Shown one piece after another: positions 23,118 to 34,017 of a stretch of 64,000 nucleotides of DNA (the stretch's first letter is position 1; each line of letters starts with the position of its first letter). Position numbers and translations under genes: made by a program. Under the pieces are notes generated by a model that was given only the letters and a program-made list of their open reading frames with translations, had not been told where the DNA came from and made no database searches. The stretch spans positions 29,820,001 to 29,884,000 of the forward strand of contig CM068592.1 of NCBI GenBank assembly GCA_035048485.1, written 5' to 3'. The DNA is from Pteria penguin (lineage: Eukaryota > Mollusca > Bivalvia > Pterioida > Pteriidae).

Positions 23118-24860
23118 CTGTCATCAATGCTTCAGTTATATTATTACATTTTATCATCATTGCTTCAGTTATATTATTATATATTATTATCATTCCTGTA
23201 GCAATATCATTACAGTTCATCATCATCGCTATAGTTATATTATTACATTTTATCACCATCGCTATAGTTATATTATTACATTTTACCACCATTGCTATAG
23301 TTATATTATTACATTTTACCACCATCGCTATAGTTATATTATTACATTTTATCACCATTGCTATAGTTATATTATTACATTTTACCACCATCGCTATAGT
23401 TATATTATTACATTTTACCACCATCGCTATAGTTACATTATTACATTTTATCACCATTGCTTTATTTATATTATTACATTTTACCACCATCGCTATAGTT
23501 ACATTATTACATTTTATCACCATTGCTATAGTTATATTATTACATTTTATCACCATTGCTTTAGTTATATTATTACATTTTATCACCATCGCTTTAGTTA
23601 TATTATTACATTTTATCACCATTGCTTTATTTATATTATTACATTTTACCGCCATTGCTATAGTTATATTATTACATTTCACCACCATTGCTATAGTTAT
23701 ATTATTACATTTTATCACCATTGCTATAGTTATATTATTACATTTCACCACCATTGCTATAGTTATATTATTACATTTTATCACCATTGCTATAGTTACA
23801 TGATTACATTTTATCACCATTGCTATAGTTACATTATTACATTTTATCACCATTGCTATAGTTATATTATTACATTTTATCACCATTGCTATAGTTACAT
23901 TATTACATTTTATCACCATTGCTATAGTTATATTATTACATTTTATCACCATTGCTATAGTTACATTATTACATTTTATCACCATTGCTATAGTTATATT
24001 ATTACATTTTATCACCATTGCTTTAGTTATATTATTACATTTTATCACCATCGCTTTAGTTATATTATTACATTTTATCACCATTGCTTTATTTATATTA
24101 TTACATTTTATCACCATTGCTTTATTTATATTATTACATTTTATCACCATTGCTATAGTTACATTATTACATTTTATCACCATTGCTATAGTTATATTAT
24201 TACATTTTATCACCATTGCTATAGTTACATTATTACATTTTATCACCATTGCTTTAGTTATATTATTACATTTTATCACCATCGCTTTAGTTATATTATT
24301 ACATTTTATCGTCATCGATTTAGTTACATTGTTACATTTCATCATCATTTGCTTACGCTTTATTATTACATTTTATCATAATTGCTTTATTCATATTACA
24401 TTTTATCACCATTGCTTTGATTTTATTATTATATTTTATCCTCAATGACTTAGCTATCTATATCATTTTAAAATTTTATCATTATTGCTTTAGTTACATT
24501 ATTACCTTTCATCATCATTGCTTTAGTTACATTATCAAATTTTATCATCATTTGCTTTAGTTACATTATTAAATTTTATCATCATTGCTTTAGTTACATT
24601 ATTACCGTTCATCATCATTGCTTTAGTTACATTATTAAATTTTATCATCATTTGCTTTAGCTAAATACATTTTATCGTCATTGTTTTAGTTATTTTGTTA
24701 CAGTTCATCGTCATTGCATTGGTTATATTATTACATTTCATCATGGCTTTAGTTATATCATTAGATTTTATCATAATTGCTTTTGTTATATTTTTACATT
24801 TTATCACCATTGCTTTATTCATATTATTACATTTTATCATCATTGATTTTGTTATATTAT
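23118..24860. repeat. 33-bp minisatellite, about 40 regular plus about 15 degenerate units
   Basis: The unit carries CACCATTGCTATAGTTATAT and TATTACATTTTA. It is very regular at 23230-24310 and decays to irregular spacing by 24860. Since 33 is a multiple of 3, one frame stays open on each strand: 466 codons minus (11-residue MVIKCNNITIA) and 428 codons plus (11-residue FYHHCYSYIIT). No flanking coding exon, splice signal or non-repeat domain supports translation, so I do not call a gene. Confidence 0.95.
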
Positions 24861-25074
24861 TATGATTAATCAGTCTTCTTTATTTCTTTATTTATTTTAC
24901 CTATCTTTTTAAACTCATTTTTCCAATGATTATTTCGACCTTGTGTACATGTAAGTTAAATGTTACGATGTCAATCGATGGACGGATTTTGTATTGATAT
25001 TGTAAATTAAGAATATTTAGATCAATAAATAAAAATGAAAGAAAGAAAGGAAAATAAATCATAAATTAATTGAT

Positions 25075-25107
25075 AATAATAGTAGTAATAATAATAATAA
25101 TAATGAT

Positions 25108-25146
<39 letters not shown>

Positions 25147-25176
25147 TATCATCATCATCATCATCATTATCGTAAC

Positions 25177-25220
<44 letters not shown>

Positions 25221-25222
25221 TG
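25075..25222. repeat. (AAT)n(CAT)n(AAT)n microsatellite
   Basis: Trinucleotide tracts of AAT, then ATC/CAT, then AAT. Confidence 0.97.
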
Positions 25223-26329
25223 ATGATAACTTCAGAGACTCCTGGAAATAATAATAACCAGTGTTAGGATCAGGTGCTACGGAGGAGAAAGGAACTTTAC
25301 GAAGTACGTGCTCTAACATGTCGGAACATATCTGATCAATTGAGACATATAGACACCATACGCAGTAAATGAGTCTTCTAAGAAATGACTCCATTGGACG
25401 AGAAACATCGTCATGGACATACAGATAAGAGAAAAAGAAGAACACAAACATGCATACACACACACACCCTCACTCATACTCATTCATATACAAACGTCAC
25501 AAAATATTCGATTATATTGCAGCAAATCAACAAGCCGAAGGTAAAGGAGTGATTAAGAAGGATGCCTTAAAAGCTATTGTTTTAGTTCCATTTCGAAATT
25601 AAATTTTTAATGCGTAGTTGACGTCCTTTCAAACTTTTTGCACATTTCTATGCACGTGTTATTTCTTTTATCTTCTCATTTTACATCACTTATTATGCAT
25701 TAATGTTATGTATTTATCCTATTTAAAGGAAATGGTGTTGGTGTAAATAATTCGAAAGCAAAATAGATTTCAGCTTTGTATTTTTAAATGTTCAGGAAGC
25801 TGTTCTGTTTTTTAAAAGCATAAACTATTTTGTGCACAATTAAACATGCAAATTTTTTATATGAAATAATGAAGAAAAGGCAAATGTTAATACTTGAGAA
25901 AAATTCTGATAAGCTCTTGCCAGAGAGAAAGAATTATATCGGTAGATCACGTTTAGATTTAATTATTATACAAACATGAAGAACAACGTTTTCTTATCAG
26001 AATATGAAAGTCTTATATCCGTTAAATCATGTACTCGTTTTGAAATGAAAATTTTTCATTGTCTGTAGTGTTGTATGAATATCAGTATCGATTATAAAAA
26101 AAAAACCTCTGATCAAATATCTATGTCAAATTGATGGTCGTTCCTTCAGTCCTCCCAAATGATGAAAATGACGTGAAATGACATTATGACGAATCCGCTA
26201 TTGAATAAAAAAAAATAACAAAAATAGCGGACTCTTTGGAGATATTAATACATGGATGAATGACTATCTGGGCGTTCATGCATGTTTTTATTTCTCAAAT
26301 TACAAAAATGTCTTAGGACAATGCACTCG
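25223..26329. other. intergenic
   Basis: AT-rich; a (CA)n tract near 25456. No gene seen. Confidence 0.45.
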
Positions 26330-26700
26330 TAGAATGAAATCCGGATATAAGACCGGAAAATTCTATACTAGGCATGTTTCCCCTCACGAGGAAACTATGT
26401 AGGCATCTTTTTCGGGGGAATTTTTTACCAGAATTGTTTTCATGTTGTGGAAATCTATGCTAGGCCCATTATTCCGGGAGGAAAATTATACAGGGAAAAG
26501 TCTATGCTGCAACGCCGGTACATTTTCACGGGCGTCGACAGAGTTACAAATATACATGACAAATAAAGAGAGAATATCTCGAAATGATGCATTTTTTTCA
26601 CATTGCGGGGGCTTAATGCCCCTATAATTATTACTACTGTGGGCTATGTCTGATAGAAATGAAGATCTGTAATTTACGCTCTCGTAATTTTAGTACAGAG
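26330..26700. repeat. degenerate ~32-bp tandem block of a composite repeat
   Basis: Imperfect units such as GGAAAATTCTATACTAGGC, GGAAATCTATGCTAGGCCC and GGAAAATTATACAGGG, followed by AGTCTATGCTGCAACGCCGG. The same module with better preserved units is at 47218-47460. Confidence 0.55.
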
Positions 26701-26962
26701 AGTGAAAAACATAATTTACATAAAGCAATATGGCAAATAAGACAAATTTTGAAATGTAGGTCAAAGGTCACGTTCAAGATCACTATATCATTGACTTTGG
26801 TGTAATCTGAAAGGGCTTTATCGGTGGAGTATGCATGCCAAATATGAATCCTCTATCTCTCACGGTCCAGAAGTTATGGCGAAGGTTAAAGTTTTTTGCC
26901 TCCGACAGACAGAAAAGCCAAAATACTGGATACCCCCGAATTTCATCCCGGGGGCATAAAAT
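26700..26962 (+). repeat. dispersed repeat carrying a DR1 motif, copy B
   Basis: Contains AGGTCAAAGGTCA (26758-26770), TCTGAAAGGGCTTTATCGG, AAGTTATGGCGAAGGTTAAA, GACAGACAG and the terminus ATTTCATCCCGGGGGCATAA. It is the inverse of 20474-20736. Confidence 0.75.
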
Positions 26963-27014
26963 AGATCTAAAATACTTTTTGCAAACAAGAAATGAGCATA
27001 GTTTTGGTCTTTTT

Positions 27015-27297
27015 GTGTTTGTTTGTTTGTTTGATTATTGTTTTACGTCACTCCACGATTATTTCACGTATATGGTGACGGCATCTGCCTGATGCATTGC
27101 ATACAAATTTAGACCTTTGCAACGGACCCACCCGAAGCAGTGAGGGATCTTTTACGTGCCACGCCTACCGTGACACGGGACCTCGGTTTTTACTGTCTCA
27201 TCCGAAAGACAGAACACCGGTGTGCCCCGGGCGGGAGTCGAACCCGCGACCTCTCGATCACGAGCCGAGCACCTTATCCACTAGGCCACACCGGCTT
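27015..27297 (-). mobile_element. tRNA-derived SINE, best-preserved copy
   Basis: Read on the minus strand it begins with a tRNA-like head: GCCGGTGTGGCCTAGTGGAT contains an A-box (27271-27288) and GGTTCGACTCC a B-box (27234-27244). These are the internal promoters of RNA polymerase III. The body (about 27060-27210; GAGGTCCCGTGTCACGG, GATCCCTCACTGCTTCGG) follows. The 3' end is TGACGTAAAACAATAATC with a (CAAA)n tail. About 280 bp. It resembles the tRNA-SINE plus central-domain architecture known in molluscs; family name not assigned. It is not a functional tRNA gene. Confidence 0.92.
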
Positions 27298-28101
27298 GTC
27301 TTTTTGTGACATAGCATGTTTAAATCATTGTAATCCATAAAAGGATTTGTACCTGTGCAACTGTAAGATACCAGCGTTAAAATGGAACTCTTCCTAAACT
27401 TGACCAATTCGAATTATTCTTTGAGCAGTTATTTAGAATACGCGGAAGTTAAAATTCTCTGCATATATTATCGTCTAACAAGATGTTGTACATACGAGGA
27501 AATTAAGGACCTTGTTATAGAACTGATAAATTCTTTGAAGCCATTGTTGTTTTTCTACACACTTCATTAAGAACTACACGCGCAATTCACCCCGGACAAA
27601 GTTGAGATAAAGTTTATCTCATATCGAAAGCATTCATTCAAATAAGAAGCAATAAGATGCAAATAAAGCACACGTGAAACTGATTTCTGAGCATCGTTCA
27701 TATTTTGGCAATATGTTCAGCATGTTTCGTCGATAGAAAAAAGATGTTGCTTAATGTGTTACAGCAACAAACAAGTTTTACGCGTGCAGCACTGATGGAT
27801 GGGTCATATAGAACCATTCTGGCCAATCACAGATGAAGGGGCGTGGTTTGATAAGTATTTTTTTCCTACGATTTTCTTATCGGATAGAGTTCTATGACGG
27901 TTCATTTCTCGCTAAGAATTTTATCAAATCTGGACGATAAGAACTGATTACATATCAACAAGTGATCGCTAAATGCTTCATCTATGTAATCAGCCAGTAT
28001 CAAAAAGGATCATCGAAAAAGTTTCAGATTCTGAAAGTGCAAATCGAAGAACTCTTAAGAGAAAAAAATTGAAGAATTTTATGTGAAATTTGTTATTTAT
28101 G
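27298..28101. other. Twist upstream region
   Basis: Free of recognisable repeats. Holds a canonical E-box CACGTG (27671-27676), a CCAAT box in GGCCAATCAC (27821-27830), a GC/KLF-like GGGGCGTGG (about 27839) and GATAAG. Possible regulatory sequence; no coding. Confidence 0.4.
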
Positions 28102-28136
28102 TATAAAAGCCATATATACATATTTATTATATAAAG
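28102..28136 (+). promoter_or_regulatory. TATA boxes of twist
   Basis: TATAAAAG at 28102-28109 and TATATAAAG at 28128-28136 lie 115-150 bp upstream of the Twist ATG. A transcription start about 30 bp downstream would leave a 5' leader of roughly 90-120 nt with no intron needed. Confidence 0.5.
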
Positions 28137-28253
28137 TGTAATACAAAGTACAGATTATACGTTTTAGACGAAAGAGGAGCGACAAAAGTGTTTACAGAAG
28201 AGAGGGAACACAGAACTCAGAAAACTGAGCGATCATATACAATTTCCTGAGTG

Positions 28254-28799
28254 ATGCTGACAGAGCAAAACATGTCCATGAATTTTGGACATTTTCCCTG
28301 TAGTCAAATAGTTAAACAGGAGTCAAACGGAGAAGATTATTCATACTTAAATGTTGAAATTGAATCTAAAAAGAAAAACCGGAAACGTAGTCTTTCGAAA
28401 AGCAGCGATGGATTTCAAAGTGTTTCATCTCCGGAAAGTTCGGATGATATTCAGTCAAAAAAGGCGAAGAAGAAACTGCTTTCGTACGATGATATCCAAA
28501 CACAACGAGTTATGGCAAATGTACGAGAAAGACAACGGACTCAATCTCTGAACGACGCTTTTGCGCAATTGCGACAAATCATTCCAACACTTCCGTCGGA
28601 TAAACTTAGCAAAATACAGACATTGAAACTGGCGACGAGATATATAGATTTCTTATACAGTGTTCTCCGGAATGACGATTCTTTTGATATCTATGCCAAT
28701 AATAAAATGGCGAGTTGTAACTATGTGGCGAACGAAAGGTTGAGCTATGCATTTTCTGTGTGGAGAATGGAAGGGTCATGGTCAATGTCGTCCGAATGA
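28254..28799 (+). CDS. twist: Twist family bHLH transcription factor
   Basis: 181 residues in a single exon. Start chosen at ATG 28254; an in-frame GTG directly before it is not a likely eukaryotic start. A second ATG, at codon 7, has a better context (AAAACATG) and could be the real one. Basic stretches KKKNRKR (about 39-45) and KKAKKK (about 69-74) are likely nuclear signals. The bHLH is at about 84-138: basic region [17 protein letters not shown], helix 1 [14 protein letters not shown], helix 2 [20 protein letters not shown]. The C-terminal WR motif [17 protein letters not shown] (about 162-178) is diagnostic of Twist rather than Hand, Paraxis or other bHLH families. By family knowledge it dimerises with E proteins, binds E-boxes and controls mesoderm and mesenchyme. 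The protein is short because it lacks the long glycine-rich linkers of some orthologues. Intact. Confidence 0.97.
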   Translation: MLTEQNMSMNFGHFPCSQIVKQESNGEDYSYLNVEIESKKKNRKRSLSKSSDGFQSVSSPESSDDIQSKKAKKKLLSYDDIQTQRVMANVRERQRTQSLNDAFAQLRQIIPTLPSDKLSKIQTLKLATRYIDFLYSVLRNDDSFDIYANNKMASCNYVANERLSYAFSVWRMEGSWSMSSE

Positions 28800-28961
28800 C
28801 CGAATATTGACGTCGCAGATATCAGAGATATGAGGTATTAATTGGTAAATATTGTGGTACAAATTCAATTTCTCGTTTAATTGCCGTTGTTGAAATTTCC
28901 ACTGTAAAATATCTTTTAGAAGTAGTTGCGTTATTTTGTATTTTATTATCTTTAACATTTA

Positions 28962-28967
28962 AATAAA
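28962..28967 (+). terminator. poly(A) signal of twist
   Basis: AATAAA 163 bp after the Twist stop codon, in AT-rich sequence. Confidence 0.55.
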
Positions 28968-30716
28968 CGTACAAGAATATTTTTGTGAAATGACACTATA
29001 TTTTATTCGACACCTAAGTTCCAAATCTTCTTTGATTTAAAGTTTTAAATGTTTTCCGAATAACACTATTGAACATTAACTTTATACTTGCTTAATTGGT
29101 TCAGGATGGTCATCATTTTATTTAGATGTTTAATAACTCATTAAAATTCGAAGAATTTTTCTTCACCTACTATATTCCAATGCAAATAATACACGCACAA
29201 GAATTCTATTTCTTTCTTTTTGTTTTATTCTACATATTATGCTATATTATACAAGTTCTACCGTAAGGATTTCTTTACACTGGCAAATTCATCACCTAAC
29301 ATTCCGTTTATTTTCATTCTGTTTATATTCATTCAATTGCGATTGCTGCGATTAAGCATTTTAACCCCTGATTTATTTCCATTAAAATTAAGCTCATGGC
29401 TTAAATGTACCAATTTTCAATAGCTTAATATATCCTTTGCAATTTAGAAAATGAGAATCAATATCCATTAGAATTTAATATGTTCTTTTTGATATATACC
29501 CTTGAGAAAGTATACAAAGGTCGATGAGTACAATAACAGTGAATGGTCAACAGCAATTTATAATCAAGCAATATCTCCCTAATTATGCTACCTGAACACT
29601 CTGGCAATCTTAGTTATCACATGCACATTGTGACCATGAAATATCAGTAAATATTTGCGGTTTACTGATCAATGATGTGGCTTAATCCTACCCTGCTAAC
29701 GAGCAGGGACGGCCATTTGGTCAGTTGTGGTCAGCTGGTAGCACTTCGTCCCACGCCTGGAGTCTTTGTGGCTGTGCTAATATTCCGGGAATCTGGTGCA
29801 TTCTGGGTTTGAGTATACATTGTAATTGGTATTGTGATTTATCCATACTTTTGCATTATTTCGATTCGTCACCTTTGCTGATCTCAATTTCAGAGAGTTG
29901 ACTCTTTTACCGCTTCCAATATATACATGTATCTAAAATGTAGTTTGGGGCATTTCGTACAATGACAGTTGCACATGCATAAATAGATAAGATAATGTTT
30001 ATTAAATTCGTTTTATTGCTTTTAACTCATGCTGTAAATTTCGTGTGCTAGTGTCATCGATAAGAAAGTTTATATTCAAGAACAAAATTACATTTCTTTT
30101 TATTTTTATAAGTAACGTACAAGACACTACATATTAAACAATTGTATATAATGAGTATAAATAATATTTTAGATTCTGTTTTTATTATCTACCCTACTGT
30201 TTTGTGTATGGAAACCACTGACTCAGTTTGAATAATAGAAATACACAGCTGGTACACTAAATGTGCTACATAATGAAATTAAGAGATATTTTGCATCGGA
30301 ATTTTCGTATACTAGTAAAACAGATAAACATCGCTAGAGCTATACATGTAAATCATCGGCCTGTTTTCCTTTCTTATTCCATACTTAACAGTACCTTCAA
30401 ATATTGCTAAATGTCTTCTGTCATCTGTTATTTTTGTCAGGTATATGCGACTAGGAAAACTTGATCAAACCTAGCTTATTCTTAGGATTCTCGTTTTGCC
30501 CGAGGAATTGTTTACCCATATCAAGTCTCTTTTTTTATTCAAAATTAGTGCATATATGTACTAGAAATTACTCATGTTCCTAGATATCGGGATGCGATGC
30601 AGATTTTATCATAAAATTATTTTGTCATAACAATAATAAAAATAGGGGTTCTGTTTTGAAAGAAATCACAGTTCCTGCTTTGACATGTTAATTACTTATT
30701 TATACATTTATATGAT
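28968..30716. other. Twist downstream region
   Basis: AT-rich and almost free of repeats. A small hairpin CCCTGCTAACGAGCAGGG is at about 29691-29708. No second gene seen. Confidence 0.45.
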
Positions 30717-30861
30717 CTGAAATGAATTTTCATTTCATACGGTATTTATGAAACGAGTTGTTTGTTTTATTTCCCCGAGCCTTTGCGAAGGGATATAAAA
30801 CAAACAACAAAACAAACAACTCGTTTCTTAAATACCCCCATGAAATGAAAATTCATTTCAG
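30717..30861. repeat. foldback element, ~58-bp arms with a short loop
   Basis: The left arm (CTGAAATGAATTTTCATTTC, then AAACGAGTTGTTTGTTTTAT) is inverted on the right (ATAAAACAAACAAC, ACAAACAACTCGTTTC, GAAATGAAAATTCATTTCAG). An inner CCCCGAGCCTTTGCGAAGGG also pairs partly. MITE-like; about 145 bp. Confidence 0.8.
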
Positions 30862-31319
30862 ATTCTTTTTATCACATGTTTTCACTCAGTTTAAATGTGT
30901 TTATTTCATCAAACACCGACTTGACACATTTCTTTTCCACGATGTGACGTCACCTATACCATAAATTAATTTATGACATAGATTTCACTGCATAAACAGC
31001 AAAACATGTGAACCAAACCATGACATGCTCTGGTATGATTCTTTTTATTTATTTTTATTTTGAAATAATCGTACTATAATTCTTTTGGCTTATTTATGAA
31101 CATGTATAAATGAACCATATAAAAACAGAATGTAACCCCTCACTTATGTAAATTTAACAACATAATATAGATAAAATAATTTAACTACTTCCCAAAGTCA
31201 GATGTACTGGTACCTATCACACTAACACATTAAACTGTCAAATTCAAACTTTTATTCTACTTTTAAAGCTTTTAAAACATACCGAGAGCAGATTGCATGG
31301 TGGAGTTAATGGGTTGGTA
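30862..31319. other. intergenic
   Basis: Holds a palindromic CRE-like TGACGTCA (30945-30952). Nothing else seen. Confidence 0.4.
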
Positions 31320-31440
31320 TCTTGATATAGAAACAGGCGGTAACCGACCTCTCTGGGATAGTTACGCAATCCGGAAATCGAGCCCGGACCGTCTACGCCA
31401 AAAACCTGGCGCTTAACCACTATACCAAGTCTCTCCTCTT
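31320..31440 (-). mobile_element. second type of tRNA-derived SINE head
   Basis: On the minus strand GACTTGGTATAGTGGTTAAG looks like an A-box and GGGCTCGATTTCC like a B-box, about 30 bp apart. The flanks do not pair as a tRNA acceptor stem and the body differs from the 27015 family. Likely a SINE head rather than a tRNA gene. Confidence 0.5.
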
Positions 31441-31490
31441 GTTAGACTTAACCGTTGTTCGTAGCCTGAGCCAGGATGTTGTTTCATAGA

Positions 31491-31745
31491 TTGATTGATT
31501 AAATATTGTTTTACGTCATTCCACGATAATTTCACGTATATGGTGACGGCATATGTCTGATACATTGCAACGGACCCACCCGAAGCAGTGAGGGATCTTT
31601 TACGTGCCACGCCTACCATGACACGGGACCTCGGTTTTTCCTGTCTCATCCGAAAGACAGAACACCGGTGCGCCCAGGGCGGGATTAGAACCCGGGACCT
31701 CTCGATCACGAGCCGAGGCCCTTATCCACTGGGCCACACCGGCTT
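31491..31745 (-). mobile_element. tRNA-derived SINE, well-preserved copy
   Basis: Matches 27015-27297 along its length with a small deletion after GATACATTGC (near 31569). The head GCCGGTGTGGCCCAGTGGAT is intact; the B-box is altered to GGGTTCTAATCCC. Confidence 0.9.
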
Positions 31746-31789
31746 GTGTTTCATAGATACATTCAACGTTCAATATCCCTATCATAATC

Positions 31790-31979
31790 AGTGGCGGATC
31801 CAGCCTTTCCGAAAAAAAAGCGGGAGAGGTACATGTGAAAGCAAAGTAATAGCCTACAACCATTTTTTTTTTTTTGGTTCCAGATCTGGAGTTGTACTCA
31901 TTATCTGAGTGATTTTACCTCATCATCTACATATGCCTTTGAAATTGCGGGACCCCGGGTGTCTTCTGAATCCGCCCCT
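31790..31979. mobile_element. MITE-like element, GGCGGATC-ended family, copy 4
   Basis: CAGTGGCGGATCCAG at 31790 and CTGAATCCGCCCCTG at the right end are 15-bp terminal inverted repeats with two mismatches. About 190 bp, no coding capacity. Confidence 0.65.
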
Positions 31980-32159
31980 GATATTACCTGTTGGGGCCCT
32001 TATCGGATCTGAGAAGTATATTAGTGGTAAAAAAAATCCCTAACATGCGTCAAGCACATATATACTCTGTAAACAAACAACTGTTTCAGTACTGGGAAAT
32101 AACAAAGATATCTTTTTGTTATTTTTAAATGTCAAGAGATTTTTTATCTGAACAACTCA

Positions 32160-32590
32160 TCTTAAGATATCATTTGCATACGCGTCGCAGGGTGATTGGA
32201 CACAATCGTAAACGTCGATGACCAATATATTAATGGAATGATTGACAACACAAGCGAATAAATGTCTAATCATATAGCATGCTTATCGCGGACGCTGATT
32301 AAACATTTTAATGACTACAAGTCGCGGGTGCCCAAACCGCAATAAAGTGCATCACCATAACACCACGCTGAGACCGCTTATTTTAATGTTGAAGTGCCCT
32401 AATGTAAATTGATGGGACTATTTGTAGCATTTGATGTGCTGAATTATTAAGTAATAAACATCGCTTTTCTCTTTTTAGCAAGGATTCTCCCGTGCCAAGG
32501 CGGATCAGAGAGAAAAGAGAAAGTCATTCATTAAACGCTCGGGGGATCGACGATCAAAGCATTGTCAACATCACTCGGACGCTTGAAAGT
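32160..32590. promoter_or_regulatory. candidate conserved non-coding element downstream of twist
   Basis: A base-balanced, repeat-free stretch between AT-rich flanks, rich in factor-binding words. It holds the POU octamer ATTTGCAT (32172-32179), a PBX/MEIS-like TGATTGACAA (32239-32248) and several homeodomain TAAT cores. No coding frame. Enhancer function is inference only. Confidence 0.25.
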
Positions 32591-34017
32591 CAAATATATA
32601 GAACATATCTGGTTTTCAATTACAGAAGAGTTTTCTGTTTAATCTCTTTTGAAAAGAAAACTTAGAAGGATGGATTACAAGGAATGCAGGAGATGGTTTA
32701 AGTTTGAGAAGATCACGGATTTTATCCTTGTGGATTAATTGCTCATCACAGGCAAACTTGAAGAGTCTAGTCATTGTTCCACGAAAAACTTTAAATTGGG
32801 ATGGGAACAAGAACAGAATGAAACTTTACTTTAAATACCGCTAATTATGAGATGCACTCTTTAATAGTGGTGCTACATGTAAAGAAAAAACTCGGAGATT
32901 ACCTGGTACAAAATCGTTAATAAAAGTTTTTATGTAAAATATGCTTATTAATATTTTTTATTAAATTAAAATTGATGATACTTAGTACTTTTGGTTTCTT
33001 CTTCTGAGTTATAAAAATGTTACCTCTTCCCAATTCTCAGCCAAATTTTACTGCAATAATTTAAGGAAAAGCGAATAAATTGCTGTATGAATGAATGAAA
33101 AGCACTGGAAAGGCTAGATATTTAAATAAATAAATAAATAAATGAAAGAAGAGGAGATGAAATTAAAGAAATTTAATGAACACACCACTGAAAGACAAAT
33201 TAATTTTCCCTTTTTTATATTTTGTTTTTGTTGGGGGGAGGGGGGGGGGTCGTAAACAGCCAATGATCCTATAGCTGGATGTCAAGCATTGCAAGCATTA
33301 ACTCGTTACAGTCCGTTCCATTTCTGTTTTAATAATTCATGTCAATTATTTAGTTGTTACTGCTACACTCGTGAGGAGTATAACGTGACTGTGTACAATA
33401 GAAGTTTGCAGTGCAACAGATTTTCATTTTCTTGATGTTTTAGCGATATTAATGTCAAGACATGTGAAAAATCTCTCACTGATGGGTAATCGTATAAATC
33501 AAAATTTGCCCAAAATCTGTTCGGACTCTATGACAAGTTTTAAAAGAATGTGACGTTAACAGAAAACAAACAAATGGATACCTAGTCTTAAAATTATGCT
33601 CCGAGATGCTTGACAAAGCTCCTGTGGCTAACAATAAAATCACTGCCGTGTCATGGCTTGGTTCTAGGTATATTGTACGATAATACGCAATTAAAAAACA
33701 AAAGAATTGGGAGGATTCGGATGTAAAGTAGAATCTAATACGTAAATACCGCCTTGTGGTTTATTCCAGCATGTCACTAAACTCCTGTTCATATTGCTTA
33801 CATGTTATACACAAAGGTACCAATTTAAAATACGAAAGTACTCATGTCATTTCCGTATAGGTTCACAACAACCTTACACGACAACGTTACACGATAACCT
33901 GTCTTGTACTCATGAAAACATGAGACACGGTTCCCGGATGCAGTCAGAATGTTTCTGTTGTTTAGACCACCACATTAGCAATAAATTGTCACAAGATACA
34001 CATGGCACACACTATGG
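32591..34017. other. intergenic
   Basis: (AAAT)n at about 33124-33144 and a G-rich tract at 33231-33249. A 64-codon minus frame at 32616-32810 has no recognised motif. Confidence 0.45.

Noticed and set aside
22948..24381. 466-codon and 428-codon open frames on opposite strands
   Set aside because: Both are readings of the 33-bp array; being open on both strands is explained by the stop-free unit.
27234..27297. tRNA gene on the minus strand
   Set aside because: A and B boxes are present but the flanks do not form an acceptor stem and a SINE body follows; repeated at several loci.
29700..29800. tRNA-like A-box GGTCAGCTGGTAGCAC with a loose B-box GGGTTTGAG
   Set aside because: Spacing and stems do not fit a tRNA and no SINE body is recognised.
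32616..32810. 64-codon minus frame
   Set aside because: No motif and too short to distinguish from chance.
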